From positions 27,729,074-27,793,073 of the forward strand of contig JBBMOA010000001.1 of the NCBI GenBank assembly GCA_037954235.1: a stretch of DNA of 64,000 nt, read 5' to 3'. This document shows, piece after piece, positions 20,980 to 30,661 of the stretch. A program made the translations under genes and the position numbers. Position 1 is the first letter of the stretch. The number at the start of each line of letters is the position of its first letter. The notes under the pieces are model-generated. The model did no database searches. It saw only the letters and a program-made list of their open reading frames with translations, and was not told the origin of the DNA. This DNA comes from Aulostomus chinensis. Taxonomy: Eukaryota; Chordata; Actinopteri; Syngnathiformes; Aulostomidae.

Positions 20980-21061
20980 GTCGTTGTGGCCGAGTGGTGA
21001 AGGCGATGGACTAGAAATCCATTGGGGTCTCCCTGCTCAGGTTGGAGTCCTGCCAACAATG
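20980..21061 (+). tRNA. tRNA-Ser(AGA), non-canonical T loop
   Basis: 82 nt. Acceptor GTCGTTG against CAACAAT has one C-A mismatch. The D arm is GGCCGAGTGGTGAAGGC, the anticodon loop CTAGAAA (AGA), with a long variable arm. The T loop is TTGGAGT instead of TTCGAAT, which also alters the B box. The inverted partner at 43787 shares the same T loop, so the change predates the duplication. A T5 stretch 31 nt downstream could terminate Pol III. Confidence 0.75.
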
Positions 21062-21684
21062 TTAAACTGTTGACAATTTAAATTTGACTCATTTTTCCTC
21101 CACACTGTCCTTCATCACAGCATTTAACATCAGGACTGCTCCCAGATCAGCTCCATGACCTCATCCCTGCACCAGAGTACCGCCCAAGTTCATCAAAAAC
21201 GGCCAAGAATAAATATATAATATGTATATAATGTGAACACACCTGTACAGGTGCGTTAACGTGCTTAATAATAGAGAATGAATGAAGGGTGCGTTCAGAG
21301 TGGAGTGCAGTACCACAGTCAGGCCAGCAGGTGGGGCTTTCGTTGGTGCTGTCTACCTAATTGCGGTATCTGTGCTCTGCCAGCAGAGGTTGTGCTTCAC
21401 CACCAATCTTCTAGGGTGTCTGAGTGGTGCCGCCATGTTTAGGTTGTAGCAGGAGGCTGTAGCTGTAGGTCGTAGCAGGAGGACGTAGGTTGGTACTTGA
21501 CAATTTGGATGTAGCGAAAGTCACGTGATGAATGGAGGGCTGAGTTGGAGCAGAGGGGGGCAGGATCCTGGGGGTGGACTGTCTTTAGGGGGCTGAGGTG
21601 TCTGGTGGTCTTGGTGGACCCTCTGCATCTCAAGCTGAGACCACAGAGTCCTGTGTTCTTGAGTCATTGTCTATAGTCTCTGTT

Positions 21685-21705
21685 GTTGGATGTTGTTGTT
21701 ATTTA
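21685..21705. other. Vacant tRNA-Glu site
   Basis: In the sister blocks GTTGTTGGAGAGCTCAGTGTGG precedes the tRNA-Glu and GAGTTATTTAGAGGTTGA follows it. Here GTTGTTGGA joins TGTTGTTGTTATTTAGAGG directly, so the tRNA and its immediate flanks were lost. Confidence 0.8.
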
Positions 21706-22109
21706 GAGGTTGAGGGAGAGGTGATCAGGTGGTCCACATGATGGTGGAGGTGATGAACTGTGAGTCCATCATGGCTCCACTCTCACCCCCATTGTAGTGT
21801 TCTTGGTTCACTCTGCCATGGCCCCATGTTGAAGGGTGACTGTCTCATTCAGGTTCAACCCTTTGTTAGACTCTATTAAGTCACTGACTCCTGCAAGGAC
21901 AAACTCTGTAAAATATATCCATGGTGAGGCCTCACTCAGGAACTAGAACACCAAAGATGAACTGCACTTCATCCGTCAAGCTCAGTTGTGTTGGTGTTCT
22001 ATGAAGTACTGCCTTCAGAAAGGCACCAAGGATGTCCTGTTGGTCCTCACTGTCCAGGTAGACAGGCTCAGGAAGAGGATCACACAACGAAAATACAGTA
22101 CAAATAAAT

Positions 22110-22285
22110 ACATCCATCAATCCATTGTCTTCCGCTCATTCCTACACATTAAGGGTCACGGGGGGGTGGAGCCTATCCCAGCGTCAACGGGCTGAACCCT
22201 GAACAGGTCGCCAGTCCATCGGTGGGCCAACATAGAGAAACGAACAACTATTCACACTCACATTCATACCTACGGTCAATTTAGA
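22110..22285 (+). repeat. Common teleost interspersed repeat, second copy
   Basis: Reads CATCAATCCATTGTCTTCCG, GGGTCACGGGGGGGTGGAGCC, GAACAGGTCGCCAGTCCATC and CATTCATACCTACGGTCAAT. The same family as 5170-5295, extending further at its 3' side. Confidence 0.75.
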
Positions 22286-22360
22286 GTAGTCAAAGTACAA
22301 ATACATATTTATTTTTAAGAATCAATGTGTTACAAGTACGTTCAGGAAAAAACTAACCAA

Positions 22361-22441
22361 AATGTTCTTAAAAAAACAAAAAAAAATGTTCTTAAAAAAA
22401 CAAAAAAAAATGTTGTTAAAAAAACAAAACAAAAATGTTCT
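22361..22441. repeat. A-rich tandem repeat, about 27 bp unit
   Basis: Three units of AATGTTCTTAAAAAAACAAA with length variation in the A tracts. Confidence 0.9.
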
Positions 22442-22998
22442 TAGCAAAAACCTCTTCACCGTGTGTGTACCGCACATCTGTAAAGTGAGTGTGTGAGAGT
22501 GTGTGAGCGTAAGTGTGTAACAGTCAGTGAGCGTGACAAGAACTCCTGAAACGCTTCATCAAAGTGCTTTCAAATCTTGTTCAACTGCAACATCGTCCAT
22601 TCAAACCTGACCTCATCGGTTTGGCATTGTGAAGTTTGTCACTTCAAATCTTCATTCAAGACAATTTCACCTTTAATGCGTGGACTTTGGGGGACAGTTG
22701 AAGTCCATCCAGATCCAAGAGAAGTTTTTGAAACACTTCAGAAGTGTAGCACAGTCGTGGGGGGCATGCAAGGTTGAGGGCACCCATCAGTCCCATTAGC
22801 AGTGCACAGGCCTGGGCAGCATTCCTGCATGTAGGCAAAGTCAGAGTAGTCAAAAAAGTACATCCAACTCTGTAGCGCCACCTAAGTAGAATACCAATGT
22901 TTGAGATCCTGCTTGTTCAGCATGAATGTTCCAGCAGTGGTCACCTACCTGTGTACTTTCCAATAGTCACCAGTCGCTCTTGGTGCCACCCCTGGTTG

Positions 22999-23037
22999 CG
23001 CCAGTGTCTCCAACAGTGTCTCCAACAGTGTCTCAGC
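22999..23037. repeat. Short 15-bp tandem repeat
   Basis: CAGTGTCTCCAA repeated, with the third unit diverging (CAGTGTCTCAGC). Confidence 0.8.
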
Positions 23038-23384
23038 AGCGCCCGTGATCTTAGCAGGACTGATGAGCCTGTGGTTCAGGAACAGGTCCTTTCTAATTGT
23101 GCAGATGAGGTTTCTGTTCCAAAGCCTGCATTGTATGTTTTCATGCAAGAAGACACATCACCTCCAGCTGAGACCTGCCAGGTGGTCCTGCTTCATTCAA
23201 CTCTGCTGCCTCTGCCACTGCCCTGACTGGTGAGGCTGACAGCAGGTTCTCTCTCATCTAAACTCTCTGTTTACAATGGAGGCTGAAATCCTTGTGATTG
23301 GTGGTTCAATCATCAGGTCTGTTGAACTCCCAGGTGCCAAATTTGTGGACATTATTGAACGTCTCCAGGACTCATCGATCTCCA

Positions 23385-23640
23385 CCCCTCCTGCAGGTTC
23401 TCCCTGTCTCTGTGTGGGTTCTCTCTGGTACTCCAGCTTCCTCCCACAGTCCAAAGACATCAAGAGGGTAGTGGTTACCTGAACACTCTAAATGACTGTG
23501 AGTGTGAATGGTTGTCTGTCTGTGTGTGTTGGTCCTGGGATGGACTGGCGACCCATCAAGGGTGAACCCCCTCCTCACCTGATGTCAGCTGTGATAGGCT
23601 CCACCCCCACGAACCATTGCAGACAATCAGTATAGAAATG
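23385..23640 (-). repeat. Common teleost interspersed repeat, long copy
   Basis: On the minus strand it runs CCTATCACAGCTGACATCAG, GATGGGTCGCCAGTCCATCC, CCATTCACACTCACAGTCAT, GTCTTTGGACTGTGGGAGGA and CAGAGACAGGGAGAACCTGC. It includes the distal ACTGTGGGAGGAAGC part that is missing from most other copies. Confidence 0.8.
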
Positions 23641-23806
23641 GAAACTTAGCTGCTATGTTGAATCACTAAAACCTTCTGAAGTCTACTTTTGCTTCAGTGG
23701 TAAAGTAGAATGTTATTAACTCTCTCAATGGTTTGAATTCTGATTTCCACCTCTTTTTATCAGATCCACATTTCAAAACAACCAGGTTTATTTGGCTCCT
23801 TTCTTT

Positions 23807-23877
23807 TAGCAGAGGACAGTTTTGATCCATCAACCTCTGGTTCTGGTCCCAGCTCTCTTCCTCTGCTCCTCTCTGCT
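23807..23877 (-). pseudogene. Initiator tRNA-Met-like copy with CAG at the anticodon
   Basis: The minus strand reads AGCAGAGAGGAGCAGAGGAA then GAGAGCTGGGACCAGAACC and GATGGATCAAAACTGTCCTC. It retains the A1-T72 pair and A54 of initiator tRNA but has ACCAGAA in the anticodon loop and one base lost from the 3' anticodon stem (71 nt). Likely inactive. Confidence 0.7.
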
Positions 23878-24750
23878 CTACCATCTATTGAACAGGTCTT
23901 GATTTAGGAGAGCAGGACTGAGACAAGAACAGGAATGTGAGAGTTGAAGGTTCACAATTTGGCTCTGAAGCCTCAGCAGGTAAAGATTCATCTCTTATTT
24001 CAGAGGTGATTTGAAGAATTCATTGTTGCTGAACTGTTGATGCTTCAATTTCTGGACGTTCACTGGTGGAATGTTTGAGGGTCAGAGGTGAAAAGAGGAC
24101 AAGTGCACCTGTTGTGTGTGATGGGGCACCAGCATGGAGGAAGTTGTCAAACATTTCCAGGAAATAGAGTGAAACTTCAAGTAAAGAATTAAAATGATTT
24201 AATTCTGTGTTTAACTCCCAGGCCTCTGGAATAAAACCCAAGGAACAACTGACCACCTCACCATGACTTCACCCTGATAACCAGGAGGTAACCTGGTAGT
24301 CAGAGCAGCGGTGCTCAGGTCTGTGGACTCAGAGGAGGGTTCTTCTTCTGGTCCTGGGTTTGAAGACATCAGCAGCCTTGTTGGAGTCAACTGGGATGTT
24401 CCTCTCAATAGACAGCAGCATTAAATCAGAGAGCCTGTCTGCTCCATGGCTCCTCCTGAGCTGGTCCTGGATCAGCTTCAGTTTGGAGAGTCTCCGTTAC
24501 ACTGGAGCAGAGGTCACTGGCAGTGCTGCATATACTGGGAGGAGCCTGTGGCTCTGGGTACACTGTGCCCATGTTGTTGGCTTGAAGGCAGCTCAGCGTT
24601 ACTGCACATTGTTGTTTTGGAGAGTTCAAGATGAGGAGAACACCTCAAGTTCAGGACATTTTCTTCCCAGAGTGATAAAAGCAGCCAACACCTCCAGCTC
24701 AGAGAGGCTGGGAGAGACCTGCCACACCTCTCCAGAGACCTGGGACATGA

Positions 24751-24832
24751 CAGCAGTGGTGGGATTTGAACCCACACCTCCTCAGAGACTGGAGCCTAAA
24801 TCCAGCACCTTAGACCACTCAGCCACACTACC
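24751..24832 (-). tRNA. tRNA-Leu(TAG), derived from the AAG family
   Basis: 82 nt and nearly identical to tRNA-Leu(AAG) at 14192 and 58643, but the anticodon loop is TTTAGGC, giving UAG. The acceptor end is weakened (GGTAGTG against CACTGCT, with G1-U72) and the discriminator is G instead of A. A73 is important for leucyl-tRNA synthetase, so charging is doubtful. The stems otherwise pair. Confidence 0.75.
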
Positions 24833-24844
24833 TCACTGAGCTAG

Positions 24845-26630
24845 TCAGTGAGTTGGTCTGCTAAAGGCATGTTGAAGAGGAAGTAACAATGATTTCAAAC
24901 TTATTCTGAAGGGGGACCCCTTCCCTCCCATGGTCACAGGAAGTGACGACAGCACTGCTTGAAGAAGCCGGGGAAAAAATGGTAAAAGGACCCAATTTAA
25001 ACAGAGCCTCTCTACCTCAGCAGCCACGCTAGCAAACCCCCTTTGTTTGGTTGTTGTTGTTTAGTGGCTGTGGATGAACACACAGGAGAAGTTGAGCATG
25101 AATCTGTGTTCCTGTTCACTTGAATACATGCAGGAGCAGCAGGTGGAAATACTACTGTTTATTGTTGTTCTGATTTCAGAACTGTTGACAAAACAGTGTC
25201 AGATTAAAGCATCTCCACCTTCCAGATGCTGGTCTCCTTCTGGGGTCCTGACTGACCTCCATCTTGTGTTCTGGATCCACCTGAACCCAGCAGCTCCAGA
25301 TCCCTGAACTCCTTACAGGGATAGAAAATGGCTGCTGGATGGAAGTCCCCCAACTGTGGTTGTTCTGAAACTCTTCTCCTCAGTCACTCCTGAGTTGACA
25401 CTGAGATGGAAACTCTGAGTATCAGGTTCAGAACAGCTGATCTGAGTTGGTCCAATCAGCTGTGAGTGTGTTCACCTTGAGTGTCACACGTGCACATCCA
25501 CGACAAAATGACATCATCAAAGGAGCCCCGATACCACGAGTCACCATGACAACCAAGAACAAAATAACAAGTTACTTTGAAACAAGACCTTCATATATTT
25601 ATGATGACATCACCAATATGAGCCTTCCCAGTCTGTCAGGGGGTAGAATTCAGTCAGCACCAATAACAGGAGAGTCAGAGTTTAGACATCAAAGACAGAC
25701 ATTAAAGTCTCTGATAAAACAAAAATATAGTGTAGTACACTGGAAAAGAATATTGCAATATATTAAATATGATGTTTCCATGGAGGGGCAGTTTAACATT
25801 TTTATTCTTGGATGCATTTATATTTTAGAATCAGAAAGGCAGTGACAATGACATCATCAAGACAAAACGTGGTGTTACAAAGGTGAGGTGAGCAATTTTA
25901 ACAATCAATCCAAAATTTAGGCCTGAAGTTAGAAAATAATATTCGCTAGCCAGCAATGTTAGCTAGTTAATGTTAGCAAGCTGGCAATATTTAGCACCAC
26001 CAACTAGTTAAACAAGGTCAACAGCTGTTATGATGATGGTCACATGATTTAACCTTCCTCCTGTGTGACTTGTTGGAGGTTTTAAATGCATCAAAGAACC
26101 ACATCAATTTGTTGACTGCATCAAGGCTTTCTGACTTTGTCAAGAACCTCTAGTTCAACCAAATCAAACCAACAAATGTTGTTCACTGAATGATCAAATA
26201 GTGAGGGTCTGTCTGGACCAGTTATCAAAATAAGATGATAAAGCAACAATCAGAGCCAAACCTGAAGTCAGAAGTGCACTGTCAGCAACACTGCCAGCAG
26301 CTCCTCTCCCAGTCATGGGAGCTTCAGGGACTCTCATCAGCCTCGTTCTCCCATCGACCTGCACAACAACACAACAAACAAAGACGGCAGGTCCAGTGTG
26401 GTCCTGATAAGACCACTGGACTGCAGGGTCCCAGTATCACTGGTGACAGTGGTTTTACCAGCTGGGACCTTGGACAAGAACTTCTCAGAGGAAACTCATC
26501 ATGGTGGCACAGAGAAGAGAACTAGACCTGAGCTGCCTGCTGGAACCTAGCAGGTGAAGGACAGAGCTCCACCTCTTTAGAGACACCACCACTGTGGGCT
26601 CATGTTGGCAAAAGAAGTGGGTCAGTTTTT
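24845..26630. other. Unassigned part of the duplicated block
   Basis: No gene is supported. A 132-codon frame at 25447-25845 is broken in the duplicate copy (59340-59740) by small indels, so it is not conserved. 25920-26000 contains the short motif TTAGCTAG/GCTAGC repeated several times. Confidence 0.45.

Positions 26631-26631
<1 letters not shown>

Positions 26632-26686
<55 letters not shown>
26632..26686. repeat. (AC)n microsatellite
   Basis: Fifty-five uninterrupted bases, located at the join between the GACCTGAGCTGCCTGCTGG segment and the CATATTTTGGGTTCTGGC repeat. The same arrangement is at 60521. Confidence 0.95.
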
Positions 26687-26688
<2 letters not shown>

Positions 26689-26689
26689 C

Positions 26690-26885
26690 ATGTTCTTACA
26701 CACAGAGACTTTTCCTCTGTTTTTGTTTTTTACTGGTTTTGAACCAGTCAGTGGTTTCTGTTGGTTTGATTTGCTTGACTGGTTGTTGTTTGTTGACCTT
26801 CCAAATCCATATTTTGGGTTCTGGCTTGTTCTGCTTTTCATTTTGTGTTTGTATGAAAGTTCTGTTGCTGAAAAAAAGACTTTTT
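26690..26885 (+). repeat. Unclassified interspersed repeat (CATATTTTGGGTTCTGGC type)
   Basis: The longest form in the window, starting ACACACAGAGACTTTTCCTC and ending AAAGTTCTGTTGCTG-A6. Duplicated at 60590-60775. Confidence 0.8.
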
Positions 26886-27845
26886 TGCCTTTTTCTTGAA
26901 ATAAATTTATGAGGGTCTAAACTGACCCATAACACCATGGATGTTCCAATAGTGAATGATATTAAAATGAATACTAAATCAAACCAGTCCATGTCAGAGA
27001 TGTGTTCTAACACCCTCAGTAACGGTCAGGAAACACAACAACCTTTGGTTCATTTCTAGGATTTTCTTGAGGTTCATTTTACCATTTTTTAAACTGAAAT
27101 TGAGGGTTTAGTGACTAAAAAAAGGTCCAGAGGCCCACAACTAAATATTCAAACCAATATTTCCATGGATAAGGAAGCCTAACAAGGAAACAAGAGATGG
27201 AAACAACTTGGAGGATAGAAAATTGTTTTAGTTTATTTTACAGCTGATTGAAGACGTGGATCAAAACTGACCGTTAACATAGAGATGGGAACAGAAAGCT
27301 GACACAAGAGGAAGGTTCCAGCTCTGAAAAAGGAGTTTGATCAAAATCTTGAACTGCCAGTAGAAATATCCTTTTGTATGTTGACCTTTGTTGACAGAAG
27401 TCACTTTAGCTTGGCAGTGAAAAGAATGGCTGCTAGCTTGACAAAGAACTGCACAAACCAGGTTCAAGCTGGACTTTGGACCCTGGTATCTGCAACGACT
27501 CCATCAACTCCTAATCTAGCAGCTCTGCTGGGTCCAACTATTTTGCAGAACATTTGACAGACCTGTGGAACAGTGAGGACACACATGAGTTGATCACATG
27601 ATCCACTGAAGCACCATTTTACCTGCCACTGAGGTCACCAACATGAGCTGGAGTTGGGAATCTTGAACTGAACCTGGTATCACAGCGACACCTGCTGCTG
27701 CAAAATGGAACAGCAACACTGAACCAAGTACAGGATTTGAGGGAGACTGATGGTCGCTGTTTGGGTTTTTGAAGAACAAGGAGGGCGTGGCTTCAAGCTG
27801 GATTCTCAGAGACTATTTCCCCAACCTCTACATTGGCATCTACAC

Positions 27846-27920
27846 TGTCCTCCAGTCATGTGACTGAAGTCATCCAGTCATGTGACTGAAGTCATCAGTC
27901 ATGTCAGTGATGTCACTCTG
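27846..27920. repeat. GTCACGTGAC-type array, mutated
   Basis: Three units of TCATCCAGTCATGTGACTGA in which the central CACGTG has become CATGTG. The partner array at 61727 keeps two perfect CACGTG sites. Confidence 0.85.
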
Positions 27921-28059
27921 CAGGACTGTCACTGCCATCACATTATAGAAAAGAACCCAGACTCCACATTTATGGGGCAGTTTTGGTCTTTAAACACTTC
28001 ACAGTTCCAGGTGATTTAGTCTGGCTCAAGATCTTCAGATCAACCCAGGACAGAAGGCT

Positions 28060-29895
28060 ATGACTCCATTGGATTGTATCGTTGGAGCATTCAGAGATCT
28101 GGTGGATCTCAGTAGGAGCTGGATTTATCCACTGAATGATGCTGGTCAATGTGATCCTGCTCCTTCATCTCTAAGGCTGACAGAGCAGGAGGACCTGACT
28201 GAGAAGAAAGCTCCCCTTGAGCAGCTTCAGTCTCTGTGTGACAACACACAGGCAGAAAACCAGAATTTGAGGGAACAAGTTTCTACTCTTGAAAGTGAGA
28301 ATAAAAGAGCAATCCAGGAGCTCCAGAACCTCACTGCTGTGGTGGCCAACCTCAAAATGGACCAGGACAAGAACCAGACTCAGATAGAAGATCTGATCGC
28401 AACAGTCCACAGTCTTCAGTGTGAGGGGAGGAGGGTTGATGGAGAGAACAATGAGCTCAGAAAAGAGCTGACCCACGTTCAGTCTCTGAGGGAGAGTGAA
28501 CAGGTGGAGATGAAATGTCTTGAGGAAGACCTGACTGAGAAGAAAAGTGCTCTTGATCAGCTTCAGTCTCTGTGTGACAAGAGATGGACAGAAAACCAGA
28601 ATTTGTGGGGACAGGTTTCTAGTCTTGGACAAGAGAAGATCATTGCATATCAGCTGGTAGAGAACATGTCTGCCATGGTGGGCAACCTTGAATCTGTGAG
28701 GGAGGAGAACCAGACTCAGATCAGAGACCTGAACACACAAGTCCACAGTCTTCAGCATGAGGTGAAGATAGTTTACAAGGAGAAGTGTGACCTCAAGTGT
28801 GAGCTCAACTCCATCCAGGCAGAGAAGAACAAAATGAGGGAAGAACTCACTGAGAAGAAGACGACTCTTGAACAGCTGAGGTCCCAGAGTGAGGAGAGAG
28901 AGGCAGAAAATGGATGTTTGAGGAGACGAGTTTCTACTGCATCTCAGGAGACAGAGACCTTCACTGCTGAGTTGGCCCACCTTGAATCAAGGAAGGACCA
29001 GGACCCCACAAAGACTGGCAGTCTGAAAGGTGAAGTTCAGAGTCTTCTATGTGCAGTGAGAACACAAAAGAAGAAAAGGAGCAGTGCTCATTGGGAAATC
29101 CTGGGAAATCTTCATGATTTAAAAAGCTGTTTGAAAGAGGAAAATCATGGCCTTCAAGCGAAGGTTCAGCGAACTTCTGAAGACCAAACAGACTCTCCCC
29201 TACATCCAGCCAGAGAAGAGCAAACAGACACTCCCCTACGTCCAACCAGGGAAGAGCAAACAGACACTCCCCTACGTCCAGCCAGGGAAGAGCAAACAGA
29301 CTCTCCCCTACGTCCAGCAAGGGAAGAGCAATCAGACACTCCCCTACGTCCAGCCAGGGAAGAGCAAACAGACTCTCCCCTACGTCCAGCCAGAGAAGAG
29401 CAAACAGACTCTCCCCTACGTCCAGCCAGAGGAGAGCAAGCAGACTCTCCCCTACGTCCAGCCAGGGAAGAGCAAGCAGACTCTCCCCTACGTCCAGCCA
29501 GGGAAGAGCAAACAGACTCTCCCCTACGTCCAGCCAGAGAAGAGCAAGCAGACTCTCCCCTACGTCCAGCCAGAGAAGAGCAAGCAGACTCTCCCCTACG
29601 TCCAGCCAGAGAAGAGCAAACAGACTCTCCCCTACGTCCAGCCAGAGAAGAGCAAGCAGACGCTCTCACATGTTCTTCTGCAGAGGAGCGACGGCATTCT
29701 GCTGCATGTCCTGCAACTGAAAAGCAGAATGATGGGGGTACCCTGGAGACTGGACCTGCTGCGGGTCAAACCAGAGGTCTACTGAGCCGTGTGACATCTG
29801 GTGTAGAAGATGCTCTGTTCATGTTCATAGTTTTTTCTTTGTGTGCTTTTCCTCAACTTTGTTTTCTTTGTTTGTTATATATGATGATACCTTGA
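28060..29895 (+). CDS. Unrecognised tandem-repeat coiled-coil protein, 611 residues
   Basis: A single uninterrupted frame with an in-frame TGA upstream at 28012, so ATG 28060 is the first possible start. Residues about 42-345 are heptad-rich coiled coil built of three internal units that begin DLTEKKAPLEQLQSL (46), DLTEKKSALDQLQSL (158) and ELTEKKTTLEQLRSQ (263) and share later landmarks such as EN..L...VS. Residues 377-532 are thirteen copies of TDSPLRPAREEQ. Residues 585-611 are strongly hydrophobic (ALFMFIVFSLCAF then PQLCFLCLLYMMIP), suggesting a tail anchor in a membrane with the coiled coil in the cytosol, as in golgins. That comparison is architectural only. The gene lies exactly at the right edge of a duplicated block and has no second copy here. 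It could be one exon of a larger gene. No poly(A) signal was identified. Confidence 0.6.
   Translation: MTPLDCIVGAFRDLVDLSRSWIYPLNDAGQCDPAPSSLRLTEQEDLTEKKAPLEQLQSLCDNTQAENQNLREQVSTLESENKRAIQELQNLTAVVANLKMDQDKNQTQIEDLIATVHSLQCEGRRVDGENNELRKELTHVQSLRESEQVEMKCLEEDLTEKKSALDQLQSLCDKRWTENQNLWGQVSSLGQEKIIAYQLVENMSAMVGNLESVREENQTQIRDLNTQVHSLQHEVKIVYKEKCDLKCELNSIQAEKNKMREELTEKKTTLEQLRSQSEEREAENGCLRRRVSTASQETETFTAELAHLESRKDQDPTKTGSLKGEVQSLLCAVRTQKKKRSSAHWEILGNLHDLKSCLKEENHGLQAKVQRTSEDQTDSPLHPAREEQTDTPLRPTREEQTDTPLRPAREEQTDSPLRPAREEQSDTPLRPAREEQTDSPLRPAREEQTDSPLRPARGEQADSPLRPAREEQADSPLRPAREEQTDSPLRPAREEQADSPLRPAREEQADSPLRPAREEQTDSPLRPAREEQADALTCSSAEERRHSAACPATEKQNDGGTLETGPAAGQTRGLLSRVTSGVEDALFMFIVFSLCAFPQLCFLCLLYMMIP
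29188..29655. repeat. 36-bp minisatellite, 13 units, inside the coiled-coil gene
   Basis: The unit ACAGACTCTCCCCTACGTCC plus AGCCAGGGAAGAGCAA is repeated in perfect register (36 = 12 codons). Variation is almost confined to A/G at the first position of the T/A codon, CACT/ACAC (S/T), and GGGAA/AGAGAA. Three reading frames stay open across the array: the gene frame (TDSPLRPAREEQ), the next plus frame (KQTLPYVQPGKS) and one minus frame (RRGESVCSSLAG). Confidence 0.95.
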
Positions 29896-29989
29896 TCACC
29901 ACAGCAGTTGATCCCAGCTTGATTAGCTGAGTGCTTTGCAGTCTAAAGCACTTTAGTGACACCTGTGGGGTCCCTTATCCTCCCTGACC

Positions 29990-30340
29990 ACAGGGATTCA
30001 GCCTCACTGAAGGAGAGTGAACCTTCCAGGTTGCAGCTCCTAGAATCTGGAACGCTCTCCCACTGGACATGAGGACGCTGTGGACACCTTCAGAAAGAAG
30101 CTAAAGACCCATTTGTTTAGTAATATTATTGTTCATGATGGAATCGTCCCTCTGTACCTGCCCACACAGGTCAAGAGGTCAAATGATTCCTTGTTTAAAA
30201 CAGCTCTTCCATCACATGGATGTGCATCCCAACAGTCAGAGCTCACAGACGCTCCTATTCCTCCAGTGGGAGGCACTAGGAGTGACTGATGAGGGTCAGG
30301 GGGGTCAGGCTAGTCCAGATAGTGGGTCTGTATGAGGATG
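29990..30340 (+). pseudogene. LINE ORF2 C-terminus and 3' region
   Basis: Encodes, with a frame break, an IWNALPLDMRT-like block, then MDTFRKKLKTHLFSNIIV, the usual end of fish L2/Maui-type ORF2 (LW..LP...R....FK..LKTHLF), followed by non-coding 3' sequence. Confidence 0.6.
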
Positions 30341-30588
30341 TTAGGGAGGGATAAGGTAGTGGCAGAGTTCAGGCTGTAGTTGTGCTCCAACAGTTAAGAC
30401 AGGGCAGACAAAAAATGACCTCCTGATGGCGTTAGGAGTGACTCTTACAAGAACCAATCAGTGACAGTGGGTGGTGACCTGCTCATGTGACGCTTGTGTT
30501 GATGATTACTGGGTCTCCTCCATGCTCATTTATCATGAATGAATCCCTCTGAGTAAAACACCTGATGTCTCCTGAGTTGTTTCACAAA

Positions 30589-30661
<73 letters not shown>

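Larger units (their letters stand above)
20880..21890. repeat. Segmental duplication, partner 42890-43970 (inverted)
   Basis: The whole interval, from CAAATAGTTTGTCTTTGAGAG through tRNA-Ser(AGA), the TATATAATATGTATATAATG region and the former tRNA-Glu site, matches the reverse complement of 43970-42890. The main difference is the absence of the tRNA-Glu here. Confidence 0.88.
23140..23890. repeat. Segmental duplication, partner 40530-41270 (inverted)
   Basis: The interval matches the reverse complement of 41260-40530. It includes the reading GTTTACAATGGAGGCTGAAAT (plus at 23270, minus at 41165), the interspersed repeat at 23385-23640 and an initiator-tRNA-like copy at the right end. Confidence 0.85.
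23990..27960. repeat. Segmental duplication, partner 57920-61860 (direct)
   Basis: About 3.9 kb is collinear with the partner: the tRNA-Leu at 24751 (58643), the 25.0-25.8 kb segment (58.9-59.7), the TG/CA tract at 26632 (60521), repeats at 26.7-27.3, and the CACGTG array at 27846 (61727). Collinearity ends at about 27955, just before the coiled-coil gene. The partner instead continues into sequence matching 18.7-20.4 kb. Confidence 0.9.

Noticed and set aside
25447..25845. 132-codon plus-strand frame in the duplicated block
   Set aside because: The duplicate at 59340-59740 carries small indels that break the frame, and no domain is visible.
28171..28980. 269-codon minus-strand frame opposite the coiled-coil gene
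   Set aside because: Antisense of a Glu/Gln/Leu-rich coding sequence. Such regions lack stops on the other strand by composition.
29147..29785. 212-codon frame with KQTLPYVQPGKS repeats, and the 167-codon minus frame over the same region
   Set aside because: Both are shadows of the 36-bp repeat. The main frame alone continues into the coiled coil and the hydrophobic tail.
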